NCBI RefSeq assembly: GCF_012927325.1
Contig: NZ_JABBGI010000008.1
Span: 1-64,000, forward strand
Length of the DNA stretch: 64,000 nt
Origin: Chryseobacterium antibioticum
GTDB taxonomy: Bacteria; Bacteroidota; Bacteroidia; Flavobacteriales; Weeksellaceae
Direction: 5' to 3'
Each line of letters begins with the position of its first letter. Positions within the stretch are counted from its first letter, which is position 1. This document shows positions 36,338-45,235 of this stretch, piece by piece. The translations under genes and the position numbers were made by a program. The notes below the pieces were generated by a model that saw only the letters and a list, made by a program, of their open reading frames with translations, made no database searches and was not told the origin of the DNA.

Positions 36338-36493
36338 TTAGAAGTTAGAAGCCAGAAATTAGAAATTAGTTTTTAATGCTGCTTCTTTTTTTAAATTCAT
36401 CAGGAAACCGCAGATGCCCAGAAGACTATTATATTATTAAAAATATACATTTAGCTGTAGTCTAATATCTGGCATCTAATATCTAACATCTAA
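36338..36493. repeat. Heptad palindromic element between the HAD gene and map
   Basis: Left arm 36338-36369 in strict 7-base steps (TTAGAAG, TTAGAAG, CCAGAAA, TTAGAAA, TTAG). Right arm 36461-36493 also in 7-base steps (TCTAATA, TCTGGCA, TCTAATA, TCTAACA). The arms are complementary even to the odd CCAGA/TCTGG unit. It starts 6 bases after the HAD stop codon and ends 5 bases before the map start codon. Confidence 0.8.
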
Positions 36494-36498
36494 AAAAA

Positions 36499-37308
36499 AT
36501 GATTCAATTAAAAACAATAGAGGAACTACGCCTCATGAAGGAGAGTGCACACCTGGTGTCTAAAACACTGGGAATGCTTGCTAAAGAAATAAAACCGGGA
36601 ATCAATACTTTATATCTTGATAAACTGGCCCACGATTTTATTAAAGATCACGGGGCTGAACCCGCTTTTTTAGGCTATGGCGGTTTCCCGAATTCTTTAT
36701 GTATTTCTCCCAATGATCAGGTAGTTCACGGTTTTCCCAATAATGATATTATTCAGGAAGGAGATGTACTTTCAGTAGACTGTGGTGTTATTCTGAACGG
36801 TTTTGTAGGAGACCATGCCTATACCTTTGAAATCGGCGAAGTAAAACCTGAGGTTAAAAAACTGTTGCAGGTAACCAAAGAATCCCTTTACAAAGGAATT
36901 GCACAGTGTGTAAGAGGAAAAAGAATAGGAGATATCTCCCATGCCATCCAGAACCATTGTGAAAAAGAAGGATATGGGGTGGTAAAAGAACTTGTAGGGC
37001 ATGGTCTTGGAAGAAAGATGCATGAAGATCCACAGGTTCCGAATTACGGAAAACAGGGAAGCGGAAAAGTCATCAAAGACGGTCTGGCTATCGCTATTGA
37101 ACCGATGGTAAACCTGGGTACTGAAAAAGTAAAATTCCATAATGACGGATGGACGGTAACGACTTTGGATAATCTGCCTTCTGCTCACTTTGAGCATGAT
37201 GTAGCTGTGATCAATGGTAAACCGGTATTGCTTTCCACATTCAAATATGTTTACGAAGCCTTAGGCATTGTAAGCGATGAAGAGAAGCCATTCCAATTGG
37301 ATTTTTAA
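36499..37308 (+). CDS. map: Type I methionine aminopeptidase
   Basis: A 269-residue enzyme that removes the initiator Met from new proteins. The metal ligands are visible: two Asp in VDCGVILNGFVGDHAYTF, His in GHGLGRKMHE, Glu in AIEPMV and Glu in FEHDVAV, plus the substrate-binding His in PNDQVVHGFP. It overlaps the following methyltransferase gene by one base (TAATG), so the two are co-translated. Confidence 0.95.
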   Translation: MIQLKTIEELRLMKESAHLVSKTLGMLAKEIKPGINTLYLDKLAHDFIKDHGAEPAFLGYGGFPNSLCISPNDQVVHGFPNNDIIQEGDVLSVDCGVILNGFVGDHAYTFEIGEVKPEVKKLLQVTKESLYKGIAQCVRGKRIGDISHAIQNHCEKEGYGVVKELVGHGLGRKMHEDPQVPNYGKQGSGKVIKDGLAIAIEPMVNLGTEKVKFHNDGWTVTTLDNLPSAHFEHDVAVINGKPVLLSTFKYVYEALGIVSDEEKPFQLDF

Positions 37309-38075
37309 TGAAAAGAGTAGCCAAACTTTTACTCAATACCCTACCACGTCCGATGCTGATCAAAATGAGTATCTGGGCGAGGCCACTTATCTATCAGTTT
37401 TTTAAAGGAGATAAGTTCTATGATCCTATCGACGGAAAATCTTACCGGAAATTCCTTCCTTACGGGTATGGAAAGCAGCGCGAAAATGCACTTTCTCCAG
37501 GAACACTGAGCTTGGAGAGACACCGCCAGATGTGGCTGTATCTTCAAAACGAAACGGATTTTTTCATTAAAAATGCCAAAGTCCTGCACATTGCTCCAGA
37601 ACAGGAATTTCTGAGAAAATTTAAGCTGATGAAAAATCTGGATTATATTTCTGCAGACTTATTTTCTCCCATCGTAGATGTGAAAGCGGATATTCTGGAT
37701 TTGCCTTTTGCTGATGAAAGTTTTGATATCGTTTTCTGTAACCATGTTCTGGAACATATAGAAGATGATGCAAAAGCCATAAGCGAGCTTTACAGAGTGA
37801 TGAGACCCGGAGGTTGGGGGATTTTTCAGGTTCCGATGAGAAATGCTTTGGAGAAAACCTATGAAGATTTTTCTATCAAAGATCCAAAAGAACGCCAGAA
37901 GCACTTCGGTCAGTATGACCACGTTCGATGGTACGGAATGGATTATTTTGACCGTTTGAGGAAAGCCGGTTTTGAAACAGAACCGAATTTCTACTCCCAA
38001 AATTTTTCAGAAGAAGAAATCACAAAATATGGGTTAAGACAAAATGAGATCTTACCTGTAGTTTTCAAAAAATAA
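37308..38075 (+). CDS. SAM-dependent methyltransferase (class I)
   Basis: A 255-residue protein with a Methyltransf_11-type Rossmann core: motif I region KVLHIAPEQEFLRKF, then DYISADLFSPIVDVKADI, and the post-motif LPFADESFDIVFCNHVLEHIEDD. The acceptor is unknown. The start codon overlaps the map stop, indicating tight coupling with map, but no biochemical link is known to me. Confidence 0.82.
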   Translation: MKRVAKLLLNTLPRPMLIKMSIWARPLIYQFFKGDKFYDPIDGKSYRKFLPYGYGKQRENALSPGTLSLERHRQMWLYLQNETDFFIKNAKVLHIAPEQEFLRKFKLMKNLDYISADLFSPIVDVKADILDLPFADESFDIVFCNHVLEHIEDDAKAISELYRVMRPGGWGIFQVPMRNALEKTYEDFSIKDPKERQKHFGQYDHVRWYGMDYFDRLRKAGFETEPNFYSQNFSEEEITKYGLRQNEILPVVFKK

Positions 38076-38082
38076 AAGCAAC

Positions 38083-38120
38083 AACAAACCCGTCTTCAGA
38101 TTCGAAGACGGGTTTGTTTT
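38083..38120. terminator. Terminator between the methyltransferase and the SMR gene
   Basis: 15-bp stem (38083-38097 / 38104-38118) ending TTTT, between convergent genes; may act both ways. Confidence 0.85.
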
Positions 38121-38145
38121 AATATAGATAGAAATTGTTTAGATT

Positions 38146-38472
38146 TTAGTGGGAAACAGATTTCAGTCCGACCACAGAACCAATCAGGGTGGCGATGAAA
38201 AATATTCTCCAGAAGCTGACAGGATCTTTAAAAAAGAACATTCCCATAAGAGCGGTTCCTACAGCGCCTATTCCTGTCCATACAGCATAAGCCGTTCCAA
38301 TGGGAAGCGTTTGGGTAGCTTTGATCAGCAGCAGCATACTGATCGTCATGGTTACCAGAAAGCCGGCATACCAGTAATACATCTCGGATCCTGATGTTTC
38401 TTTGGCTTTTCCTAAGCAGGAAGCAAAGGCAACCTCAAATAATCCGGCGATGATTAAAATAATCCAATTCAT
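38146..38472 (-). CDS. SMR-family transporter, SugE/Gdx-type guanidinium exporter
   Basis: A 108-residue protein with four hydrophobic helices. I start it at MNWIILIIAGLFEVAF, giving the normal SMR length; an ATG 8 codons earlier adds a basic leader. The essential Glu is in AGLFEVAFA, and the sequence pattern fits the SugE/Gdx branch, whose members export guanidinium, more than the EmrE branch. I see no guanidine riboswitch in the short upstream region. Confidence 0.82.
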   Translation of the reverse strand: MNWIILIIAGLFEVAFASCLGKAKETSGSEMYYWYAGFLVTMTISMLLLIKATQTLPIGTAYAVWTGIGAVGTALMGMFFFKDPVSFWRIFFIATLIGSVVGLKSVSH

Positions 38473-38560
38473 TTTTTTTGATTTTCTCTCCTGCAAATTT
38501 CAGGATTTGAAAGGAGAAATAATTTTACATTTGTTAAAAAACGAATTTAGTTTAATCTGA

Positions 38561-38706
38561 GTCAGGAAGTTTGAAGCTGGAAGAGGGAAGTTTATTGATA
38601 CCTTACAGCACAACTATAGTGCACGATTTATTCATTTTTTAGGGAAACTATTAAAAATGAATAATCAATAGTAACTTCCGGCCTCCCTCTTCCAGCTTCC
38701 AGCCTT
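38561..38706. repeat. Heptad palindromic element, copy B
   Basis: Left arm 38566-38590 in 7-base steps (GAAGTTT, GAAGCTG, GAAGAGG, GAAGTTT). Right arm 38673-38706 is the complement (GAAGCTG, GAAGAGG, GAGGCCG, GAAGTTA when reversed). The right end lies 5 bases from the stop codon of the Crp/Fnr gene, so the element is its 3' untranslated region. Confidence 0.8.
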
Positions 38707-38710
38707 CTTA

Positions 38711-39274
38711 TTATTTTATTTCTGCCCGAATCCTGCTCAGGCTTACCTGGGTGATGCCAAGATAAGAGGCGATATGACCCAGCTGGACTCTTTTCAAAAG
38801 ATCAGTTTTGTTGATCATCAGGTCTTTATAACGTTCCAGAGATGTTTTGAACTGTCTGGAAATAATCAGCTCTTCCGTTTTCACGAGTTCTCTTTCTGCA
38901 AATTTTCTTCCCCAGTTCGCAATGTGAATATCTTCATTGAAAAGTTTTCTTAAGCTTTCGGTTTCCAGAATATACAGATCACAGTCTTCCAAAAGTTCGA
39001 TGCTTTCATAGCCGGGCTTGTCTTCCACGTAACTTTTCATGGAAACTATGGTTTCACCTTCACTCCCGAACCAGAAGGTTATATCATTGTCTGCCGTAGA
39101 GGCGTAAGCACGTACAATGCCTTTCCTGATGAAGTAGATGTAAGGAATGATCTTGTCAGATTCCATAAGGCAGAAATATTTGGGATGGGATACTTCTGTA
39201 ATATGCTTTTTCAAAGAGGCCTTAGATGCTTCAGGGAGTGCATAAATACGGTCAAGGATCTGGTCTATATCCAT
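38711..39274 (-). CDS. Crp/Fnr-family transcriptional regulator
   Basis: A 187-residue protein with an N-terminal cyclic-nucleotide-binding-like beta-barrel (about 20-115) and a C-terminal winged helix (LGHIASYLGITQVSLSRIRAEI). It has no Fe-S-type Cys cluster, so it is not a classical FNR. The ligand is unknown. Two TACTTTTG boxes lie upstream. It ends next to heptad element copy B and may regulate the SMR gene downstream. Confidence 0.85.
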   Translation of the reverse strand: MDIDQILDRIYALPEASKASLKKHITEVSHPKYFCLMESDKIIPYIYFIRKGIVRAYASTADNDITFWFGSEGETIVSMKSYVEDKPGYESIELLEDCDLYILETESLRKLFNEDIHIANWGRKFAERELVKTEELIISRQFKTSLERYKDLMINKTDLLKRVQLGHIASYLGITQVSLSRIRAEIK

Positions 39275-39291
39275 AAAGTGAATTATAATGT

Positions 39292-39299
39292 CAAAAGTA
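39292..39299 (-). promoter_or_regulatory. -7 promoter box of the Crp/Fnr gene (proximal)
   Basis: TACTTTTG on the minus strand, 18 bases before the start codon, with TTG 16 bases further upstream. Confidence 0.5.
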
Positions 39300-39320
39300 T
39301 TGGTTTTAAGAGTTGCAATA

Positions 39321-39328
39321 CAAAAGTA
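39321..39328 (-). promoter_or_regulatory. -7-like box of the Crp/Fnr gene (distal)
   Basis: A second identical TACTTTTG, 29 bases upstream of the proximal one; could be a second start site. Confidence 0.35.
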
Positions 39329-39470
39329 TTTCGTTTAATTTTCAAAATTAAGAAGATAAATATACAGATGAATCATTCAAATAAACAGCATCCGTAATTT
39401 TTTTTAAAACGATTAAGCTTTTTTATTTTCTAAAAGTAGACTTAAACCGTGAAGACCAGTTTTGTTTTAG

Positions 39471-39478
39471 TAACTTTG
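39471..39478 (+). promoter_or_regulatory. -7 promoter box of era
   Basis: TAACTTTG, 20 bases before the start codon. Confidence 0.55.
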
Positions 39479-39498
39479 CAGTTCGTAATACTATTTAT

Positions 39499-40374
39499 AT
39501 GCATAAAGCTGGATTTGTAAACATAGTCGGAAAGCCCAATGCTGGAAAATCTACCTTATTAAATGAATTAATGGGAGAAAAACTAGCTATTGTAACGCAG
39601 AAGGCACAGACAACCCGCCACAGAATTTTTGGAATTTATAATGAAGAAGATCTACAGATTGTATTTTCAGATACTCCCGGAGTATTGGATGCAAAGTATG
39701 GTCTTCAGGAAAAAATGATGGATTTTGTAAAGGACTCTTTACAGGATGCCGATGTATTTTTATTCATCGTAGACGTCACCGATAAAGCTGAACCTTCAGA
39801 ATTTTTAATTGATAAACTTAATAAGATCCCGGTTCCGGTATTGCTGTTACTGAATAAAGTAGACCAGACCAATCAGGAAGGACTTGAAAAACTGGTAGAA
39901 GAATGGCACAACAGGATTCCAAAAGCTGAGATCCTTCCTATTTCTGCTTTGAATGCCTTCAATACAGATATCATTCTGCCGAAATTAAGATCCCTGTTGC
40001 CGGAAAGCCCAGCTTATTATGATAAGGAACAGTATACCGATAAGCCGGAAAGGTTTTTCGTAAACGAAGCGATCCGTGAAAAAATCCTTTTAAACTACGA
40101 GAAAGAAATTCCATATTCTGTAGAAGTGGTGACCGAGCAGTTTAAAGAAAAAGAAGGGATCATTTTTATAGATTCTATCATTTATGTGGAAAGAGATACC
40201 CAGAAGGGAATTATCATTGGACATAAAGGAGACGCGATCAAAAAAGTAGGAACAGAAGCCAGGATAGATCTGGAAAAATTCTTTTCCAAGAAAATTCATT
40301 TGAATCTTTTTGTAAAAGTGAAAAAAGACTGGCGTAAAAACGACAGGGATTTGAAAAATTTCGGGTACAGATAA
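39499..40374 (+). CDS. era: GTPase Era
   Basis: A 291-residue Era GTPase needed for 16S rRNA maturation and small-subunit assembly. The G1 motif GKPNAGKST, G3 DTPG, G4 NKVD and G5 SAL are intact, followed by the C-terminal KH domain with IIGHKGDAIKKVG. Normal length. It is followed after 67 bases by the DoxX gene. Confidence 0.96.
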   Translation: MHKAGFVNIVGKPNAGKSTLLNELMGEKLAIVTQKAQTTRHRIFGIYNEEDLQIVFSDTPGVLDAKYGLQEKMMDFVKDSLQDADVFLFIVDVTDKAEPSEFLIDKLNKIPVPVLLLLNKVDQTNQEGLEKLVEEWHNRIPKAEILPISALNAFNTDIILPKLRSLLPESPAYYDKEQYTDKPERFFVNEAIREKILLNYEKEIPYSVEVVTEQFKEKEGIIFIDSIIYVERDTQKGIIIGHKGDAIKKVGTEARIDLEKFFSKKIHLNLFVKVKKDWRKNDRDLKNFGYR

Positions 40375-40441
40375 ACTAAAAACGCTCGTGATTCCGTTCT
40401 ATTAAAAGATTTTTATTACCTTTAATCTAAATTTTTAGTAA

Positions 40442-40870
40442 ATGAACTATTTCAATTCAAATTCCAGCTCAGTACTTAAAGATATTATTTTATTAGTAGT
40501 GAGAGTGTTTGTAGGTTTTGCGATGCTTTCTCACGGCTTTCCAAAGCTTCAAATGCTTTTGGAGGGCGGTAAAATTGAATTTTACAACTTTCTGGGATTA
40601 GGTCCTTTAATGACCCTGGTTCTTACTGTTGTTGCTGAATTTGCGTGTTCTATACTCCTTATATTAGGATTGTTTACGAGAATTTCGTTAGGTTTTCTGA
40701 TCTTTACAATGGTTATAGCTGCTTTTGTCGTTCACGGAGCAGATCCATTCGAGAAAAGAGAAATGAGCCTGATCTATCTGTCTGTTTATCTTCTCCTGAT
40801 GGCTTTTGGCGCAGGGAAAGTATCGGTAGATCACATGATAGAAAAAAGAAGAAGAGCTTCAGACTGGTAA
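40442..40870 (+). CDS. DoxX-family membrane protein
   Basis: A 142-residue protein with four hydrophobic helices and the DoxX pattern (RVFVGFAMLSHGFPKL, ILGLFTRISLGFLIFTMVIAAFVVHG). DoxX proteins are linked to redox or thiol homeostasis in other bacteria; the role here is unknown. It ends with a clean terminator. Confidence 0.82.
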   Translation: MNYFNSNSSSVLKDIILLVVRVFVGFAMLSHGFPKLQMLLEGGKIEFYNFLGLGPLMTLVLTVVAEFACSILLILGLFTRISLGFLIFTMVIAAFVVHGADPFEKREMSLIYLSVYLLLMAFGAGKVSVDHMIEKRRRASDW

Positions 40871-40890
40871 ACGGGTCTTGAAATATAAGC

Positions 40891-40920
40891 AAAGAGCATT
40901 AGTTATCTAATGCTCTTTTT
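40891..40920 (+). terminator. Terminator of the DoxX gene
   Basis: 12-bp perfect stem (40891-40902 / 40907-40918), loop TTAT, followed by a T tract. Confidence 0.85.
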
Positions 40921-40982
40921 GTTTTTACGATGGCTTACAAGGCAATGAAGACCATACACCGGTTCATGTGATGATACCGTTT

Positions 40983-41081
40983 TCATCTTCTCCGGCTGTG
41001 CATGGTTTTATACCATGAAGGACATGATGGGATCTTTCCTCCGATGATGATTTTTAAATCACTTTTAGATAATTTTTTCAT
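40983..41081 (-). CDS. GG-leader bacteriocin-like peptide, probably frameshifted
   Basis: A 32-residue peptide starting MKKLSKSDLKIIIGG, a double-glycine-type leader as in the bacteriocin-like small peptides common in Chryseobacterium. The following core has one Cys (KIPSCPSW) and ends HSRRR. A neighbouring frame continues with C-T-A-G-E-D-E-N-G-I-I-T and stops at 40964-40966, a much more typical core end, so an indel near 41000 probably broke the gene. GG leaders are usually cut by peptidase-containing ABC exporters, none of which is in the window. An upstream ATG at 41090 is possible. Confidence 0.6.
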   Translation of the reverse strand: MKKLSKSDLKIIIGGKIPSCPSWYKTMHSRRR

Positions 41082-41184
41082 AGTCAACATTTTAATTATT
41101 TGATCTGATTAGTATAAAATTATTTAATTATATCACGATATAGGGTGTTAAAATTAACAGTTTCAGTTATATCACAAAAATCAC

Positions 41185-41192
41185 TACTTTCG
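41185..41192 (+). promoter_or_regulatory. -7-like box of the S9 peptidase gene
   Basis: TACTTTCG, one base off TAnnTTTG, 16 bases before the start codon. Confidence 0.4.
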
Positions 41193-41208
41193 TAGAAAAT
41201 GAATTTAT

Positions 41209-43611
41209 ATGAAGATAAAACTGACCATTTGCCTTCTGGCATTTCTCAATTTCTACGATGCACAGGAGAATATTACTTATCAAAAGCCATCTGCAGAGAT
41301 CCTAAAACTGGCAGATTATGAAAGACCCCCAAGCGTTCTGATGAACAGCAAAAAAGACTGGGTAGTTTTTACTTACCGTCCTACTTATAAAACACTGGAA
41401 GATCTTAATCAGCAGGAAATGAAACTGGCAGGATTAAGAATCAATCCGGTTACTAATATTTCCAGCAGTGTTACCTATTCCAATAATCTGAAGATCAGAA
41501 AGATCAACGATAAAAATGAAACTCAGGTGAAAAACCTGCCTGCCAATGCTAAAATTACCTATATTTCATTCTCACCGGACGAAAAGAAACTGGTATTTAC
41601 CAACACCACAAATAAAGGGGTAGAGCTTTGGTTAGTAGATATGGAAACGGCTACCGCCAAAAAAATTACTGAAGATAATCTGAATGCTAATTTAGGAACG
41701 CCTTATACATGGTACAATGATTCGCAAAGTTTGCTGATCAGAACGCTTCCTCAAAACAGACGAGCTCTGATAGATGCCACCAAAGATCTTCCTACAGGAC
41801 CTATTGTTTCCACAGCAGACGGTAAGGTTTCGCAAAACAGAACTTATCAGGATCTTTTAAAGAATCCTCAGGACGAAAAAAACTTTGAGGTACTTACGGC
41901 CTCCGAAATTTATAATGTAGATCTGAATGGAAATCTTAAGAAAGTAAAAGATCAGGACATGTATTCCAATCTGAGTTTTTCTCCGGATGGAAATTATTTA
42001 ATGGCCGTTGTGATCAAAAAGCCATTCTCATACATTGTTCCGTTAAGCAGATTCCCGCTGACGGCTACCGTTTATGATATGAAAGGGAACGCTGTAAAAG
42101 TAGTGAATGATGTTCCTCTGAATGAAATAATGCCTAAGGGATTTTCATCCGTAAGAACAGGAAAAAGAAGTATGGGCTGGAGAAGTGATGCACCGGCAAC
42201 ATTACTGTTTGCAGAAGCATTGGACGGAGGTGATCAGTCTAAATCCACAGAATACCGGGATGAGATCTTTATGTGGGAAGCTCCGTTTGCAGCTGCTCCG
42301 AAATCATTCTTTAAAACAAAACAAAGATATGAAGGTGTAAGCTGGACCAATGACCACTATGCCGTAGTTTCTGAAGGCTGGTATGATACAAGGAATACAA
42401 AATCGTATCTGGTAGATCTTAATAATGGCGAATCAAAAGTCATTGATGACAGAAATTACCAGGATGTTTACAGTGATCCGGGGAATTTCAATACAGCGAA
42501 AAACCAGTATGGAAGATATGTCATCGATATGAAAGGAGGGAAGACCTATCTGATCGGAGACGGATTTACAAAAGATGGACAGCATCCTTTCATCGACGAA
42601 ATGGATGTAAAGTCACTTAAAAAGAAGAGACTCTACACTTCCAACGTTAAGAATGGTAAAGAAGAGATCATTGATATCTTAAATGCTTCGAAAGGTGAAA
42701 TCTTAACGACTCAGCAGTCTCCAAGCCTGTATCCGAATTATTTCAAAAAGAATATTAAATCGAATAAAGCAGAAGCCGTAACTAATTTCGCGAACCCTTT
42801 TGAAAGTATTAAAGATGTATACAAAGAAGTAATTACGTACAAAAGAAATGACGGAGTTACTTTGACGGGAACGCTTTATCTGCCTGCCAATTACGACAGA
42901 AAAGCTAAAAAAGAAAAGCTTCCTTTACTGATCTGGGCTTATCCAACGGAATACAAGGATAAAAATACTGCAGGTCAGAATACCCAGAACCCGAATGACT
43001 TTACCTTCCCATACTACGGATCTTTCGTATACTGGACAACAAAAGGCTATGCTGTACTGGATGATGCTGCATTCCCGATCATCGGAGAAGGAAAAACAGA
43101 ACCTAACGATACTTTCATTCCACAGTTGGTAGCCAATGCTGAGGCTGCAATCAATGCAGTTGACCAGTTAGGATATATCGACAAAAAGAAAGTAGCTGTA
43201 GGAGGACATTCTTATGGTGCTTTTATGACTGCTAATCTATTGACTCATTCTAATCTTTTCGCATGCGGTATCGCAAGAAGTGGTGCGTATAACAGAACGC
43301 TGACTCCATTCGGGTTCCAGAGCGAGCAGAGAAATTATTGGGATGTTCCGGAGATCTACAACAAAATGTCTCCATTCATGAATGCAGATAAAATGAAAAC
43401 GCCAATGCTTTTGGTTCATGGTGATACGGACAATAATCCTGGAACTTTCACTTTGCAGACCGAAAGATATTTCCAGGCCCTGAAAAATTTGGGAGCTCCT
43501 GTGAAAATGGTTTTGCTTCCCAAAGAAGCCCACGGTTATGTGGCTAAAGAAAATATTCTACACCTTTTATGGGAACAGGATCAGTTCCTTGAGAAGTGTT
43601 TGAAAAAATAA
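41209..43611 (+). CDS. Exported S9-family prolyl oligopeptidase-like peptidase
   Basis: An 800-residue exported serine peptidase. A signal peptide (to FYDAQ) is followed by a beta-propeller domain (about 60-530, with FSPDEKKLVF and FSPDGNYLMA repeats) and a C-terminal alpha/beta-hydrolase domain. The triad is Ser in GGHSYGAF, Asp in HGDTDN and His in KEAHGY. It resembles the glutamyl-endopeptidase-like/DPP-type S9 proteins of Bacteroidota that process peptides in the periplasm. Monocistronic with terminator. Confidence 0.9.
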   Translation: MKIKLTICLLAFLNFYDAQENITYQKPSAEILKLADYERPPSVLMNSKKDWVVFTYRPTYKTLEDLNQQEMKLAGLRINPVTNISSSVTYSNNLKIRKINDKNETQVKNLPANAKITYISFSPDEKKLVFTNTTNKGVELWLVDMETATAKKITEDNLNANLGTPYTWYNDSQSLLIRTLPQNRRALIDATKDLPTGPIVSTADGKVSQNRTYQDLLKNPQDEKNFEVLTASEIYNVDLNGNLKKVKDQDMYSNLSFSPDGNYLMAVVIKKPFSYIVPLSRFPLTATVYDMKGNAVKVVNDVPLNEIMPKGFSSVRTGKRSMGWRSDAPATLLFAEALDGGDQSKSTEYRDEIFMWEAPFAAAPKSFFKTKQRYEGVSWTNDHYAVVSEGWYDTRNTKSYLVDLNNGESKVIDDRNYQDVYSDPGNFNTAKNQYGRYVIDMKGGKTYLIGDGFTKDGQHPFIDEMDVKSLKKKRLYTSNVKNGKEEIIDILNASKGEILTTQQSPSLYPNYFKKNIKSNKAEAVTNFANPFESIKDVYKEVITYKRNDGVTLTGTLYLPANYDRKAKKEKLPLLIWAYPTEYKDKNTAGQNTQNPNDFTFPYYGSFVYWTTKGYAVLDDAAFPIIGEGKTEPNDTFIPQLVANAEAAINAVDQLGYIDKKKVAVGGHSYGAFMTANLLTHSNLFACGIARSGAYNRTLTPFGFQSEQRNYWDVPEIYNKMSPFMNADKMKTPMLLVHGDTDNNPGTFTLQTERYFQALKNLGAPVKMVLLPKEAHGYVAKENILHLLWEQDQFLEKCLKK

Positions 43612-43624
43612 AATAATTTGATAG

Positions 43625-43656
43625 AAAGCCCGTTCATGATTGGAACGGGCTTTTTT
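43625..43656. terminator. Terminator of the S9 peptidase gene
   Basis: 11-bp stem (43625-43635 / 43643-43653) with a T run to 43656, just before the stop codon of the convergent HAD gene at 43655. Confidence 0.85.
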
Positions 43657-44344
43657 ATAAATGTTTCAGTATTTCATCAATACTTGTCAGCTCCATAAAA
43701 TTGTCATATTCCAGGTGATGCTCATGTTGTTCATGGCTCCACGTTACATGATAAGGAATGTGCGCTGCAAAACCTCCAATCTCCAATACCGGCAAAATAT
43801 CTGATTTTATGGAATTTCCAAGCATCAGAAAGTCTTCAGGCTGACAGTCCAGATGTTTCAGCAGCTTTTGATAATCACTTTCCTTCTTATCACTCATAAT
43901 TTCTATATGGTGAAAATACTCCTGCAATCCTGAATTTTTAAGCTTTCTCTCCTGATCAAGAAGGTCACCTTTTGTAGCGACTACCAGTCTGTATTTTCCT
44001 TTTAAAGCATCCAGGGTTTCAGTGACTCCATCTAACAATTCTATTGGTTTCTGAAGAAGTTCCTGACCGATTTCAATAGTTCGGTTGATTAATTGCATTG
44101 ATGCTGTACCATCCGAAACTCTGCTTACCGTTTCAATCATACAGAGCATAAAACCCTTTACACCGTAACCATACAGGTGGAGGTTCTGCATTTCCTTTTT
44201 AAATAATTCCTGCGATATGGAATGCTGTGGCAGATAATCTTCGAGCAGTATACAAAATTCCTTTTCAGCTTCCTGAAAATAAGGTTCATTGATCCAAAGG
44301 GTATCATCCGCATCAAAGGCGATGGTCGTTATGTGATTATTCAT
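43655..44344 (-). CDS. HAD-family hydrolase
   Basis: A protein of about 229 residues starting MNNHITTIAFDADDTLW, with catalytic motif I DADDTLW, motif II VVATKG, and motif III/IV DFLMLGNSIKSDI. It has a helical cap (about 20-110). It belongs to the phosphoglycolate phosphatase/haloacid dehalogenase-like group; substrate unknown. An in-frame ATG nine codons earlier (44371) is less likely. It is divergent from the second Crp/Fnr gene. Confidence 0.82.
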   Translation of the reverse strand: MNNHITTIAFDADDTLWINEPYFQEAEKEFCILLEDYLPQHSISQELFKKEMQNLHLYGYGVKGFMLCMIETVSRVSDGTASMQLINRTIEIGQELLQKPIELLDGVTETLDALKGKYRLVVATKGDLLDQERKLKNSGLQEYFHHIEIMSDKKESDYQKLLKHLDCQPEDFLMLGNSIKSDILPVLEIGGFAAHIPYHVTWSHEQHEHHLEYDNFMELTSIDEILKHL

Positions 44345-44421
44345 TTTACTTTTGTATTTTTCTCCTGACAAAATTCAATATAAAAATTCAATCAGAAAAG
44401 GACATTTGTCCCGGATAAGAT

Positions 44422-44988
44422 ATGCTACGAACCAATCAGTTATTTTTAAACTATTTAGAAGATCTTTACGAAAAGCAGGAACGTAAAGAAGATATCACCA
44501 AAAGATCATTTTCCAAGGGAGAACGGATATTGACCCAGAATGAAAAACCTTCTAAAATAATGCTGATCAAAGATGGTATTACCAAATGTTTCTTCATTGA
44601 AGAAAACGATAAAGAATATATTGTTGAGTTTCTGGGAAAAGGGGAGATCATCGGAGAAATAGAACTGATCCGGAATATTTCCTGCCTTTGCAGCATTGAA
44701 GCGGTAACAGATGTCACTGTGTATGCTATGGCTATACCGTATTTCAAATCATTGATCAAAACCGATCTATTGTTGAATAATCATCTGTTGGAGGTCTTTG
44801 CCGAACGTATTGTCAATACTTCCAGAAGAGCCTCCTATCAGCAGTTGTATGCCGCGGAACATACTTTGGCGCAGCTTCTTGAACTGCAGGCACAGCAGAA
44901 TATTCAGATTTCAAAAGAAGATATGGCTGCTTACCTGGGAATTACGGTGAGAAGTCTGAACAGAACTTTAAAGAATTTGGAAAAGTAA
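44422..44988 (+). CDS. Crp/Fnr-family transcriptional regulator
   Basis: A 188-residue protein with a cNMP-binding-like barrel (about 25-120: FSKGERILTQNEKPSKIMLIKDGI) and a C-terminal HTH (SKEDMAAYLGITVRSLNRTLKNLE). It is divergent from the HAD gene and may control it. Different from the Crp/Fnr protein at 38711. Its stop codon is followed within 12 bases by heptad element copy C. Confidence 0.85.
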   Translation: MLRTNQLFLNYLEDLYEKQERKEDITKRSFSKGERILTQNEKPSKIMLIKDGITKCFFIEENDKEYIVEFLGKGEIIGEIELIRNISCLCSIEAVTDVTVYAMAIPYFKSLIKTDLLLNNHLLEVFAERIVNTSRRASYQQLYAAEHTLAQLLELQAQQNIQISKEDMAAYLGITVRSLNRTLKNLEK

Positions 44989-45000
44989 AAAATTAAGTAA

Positions 45001-45137
45001 GGAAGCTGAAAGATGGAAGAGTGAAGTTACAGAGAGCGCGCAAGCACAATCCTATTTTAATTTTTCTTTTTAAAGATTATTTTAACTGAATAAAGAAGTT
45101 AATAGCAACTTTCTGCTTCCATATCCTATCTTCCAGC
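45001..45137. repeat. Heptad palindromic element, copy C
   Basis: Left arm 45002-45029 (GAAGCTG, AAAGATG, GAAGAGT, GAAGTTA), right arm 45107-45137, the complement (GAAGATA, GGATATG, GAAGCAG, AAAGTTG when reversed). It starts 12 bases after the stop codon of the Crp/Fnr gene. Confidence 0.75.
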
Positions 45138-45200
45138 TCTTTAGACTGATCTTAATTACAATTATTAACGGAACTTCTGCTCTTAAAAGTTTTTACTCCT

Positions 45201-45208
45201 TATTTTTG
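45201..45208 (+). promoter_or_regulatory. -7 promoter box of the GNAT gene
   Basis: TATTTTTG, 27 bases before the start codon. Confidence 0.5.
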
Positions 45209-45235
45209 CAATGAAATAAAACCGGAATCTACAAA

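Larger units (their letters stand above)
40871..41208. other. Gap between doxX and the S9 peptidase gene
   Basis: Holds the doxX terminator (40891-40920), a GG-leader peptide gene on the minus strand (40983-41081) and a promoter-like box (41185-41192). Confidence 0.6.

Noticed and set aside
38473..38560. Guanidine riboswitch in front of the Gdx-type gene
   Set aside because: The upstream stretch is short and AT-rich, with none of the conserved guanidine riboswitch motifs visible.
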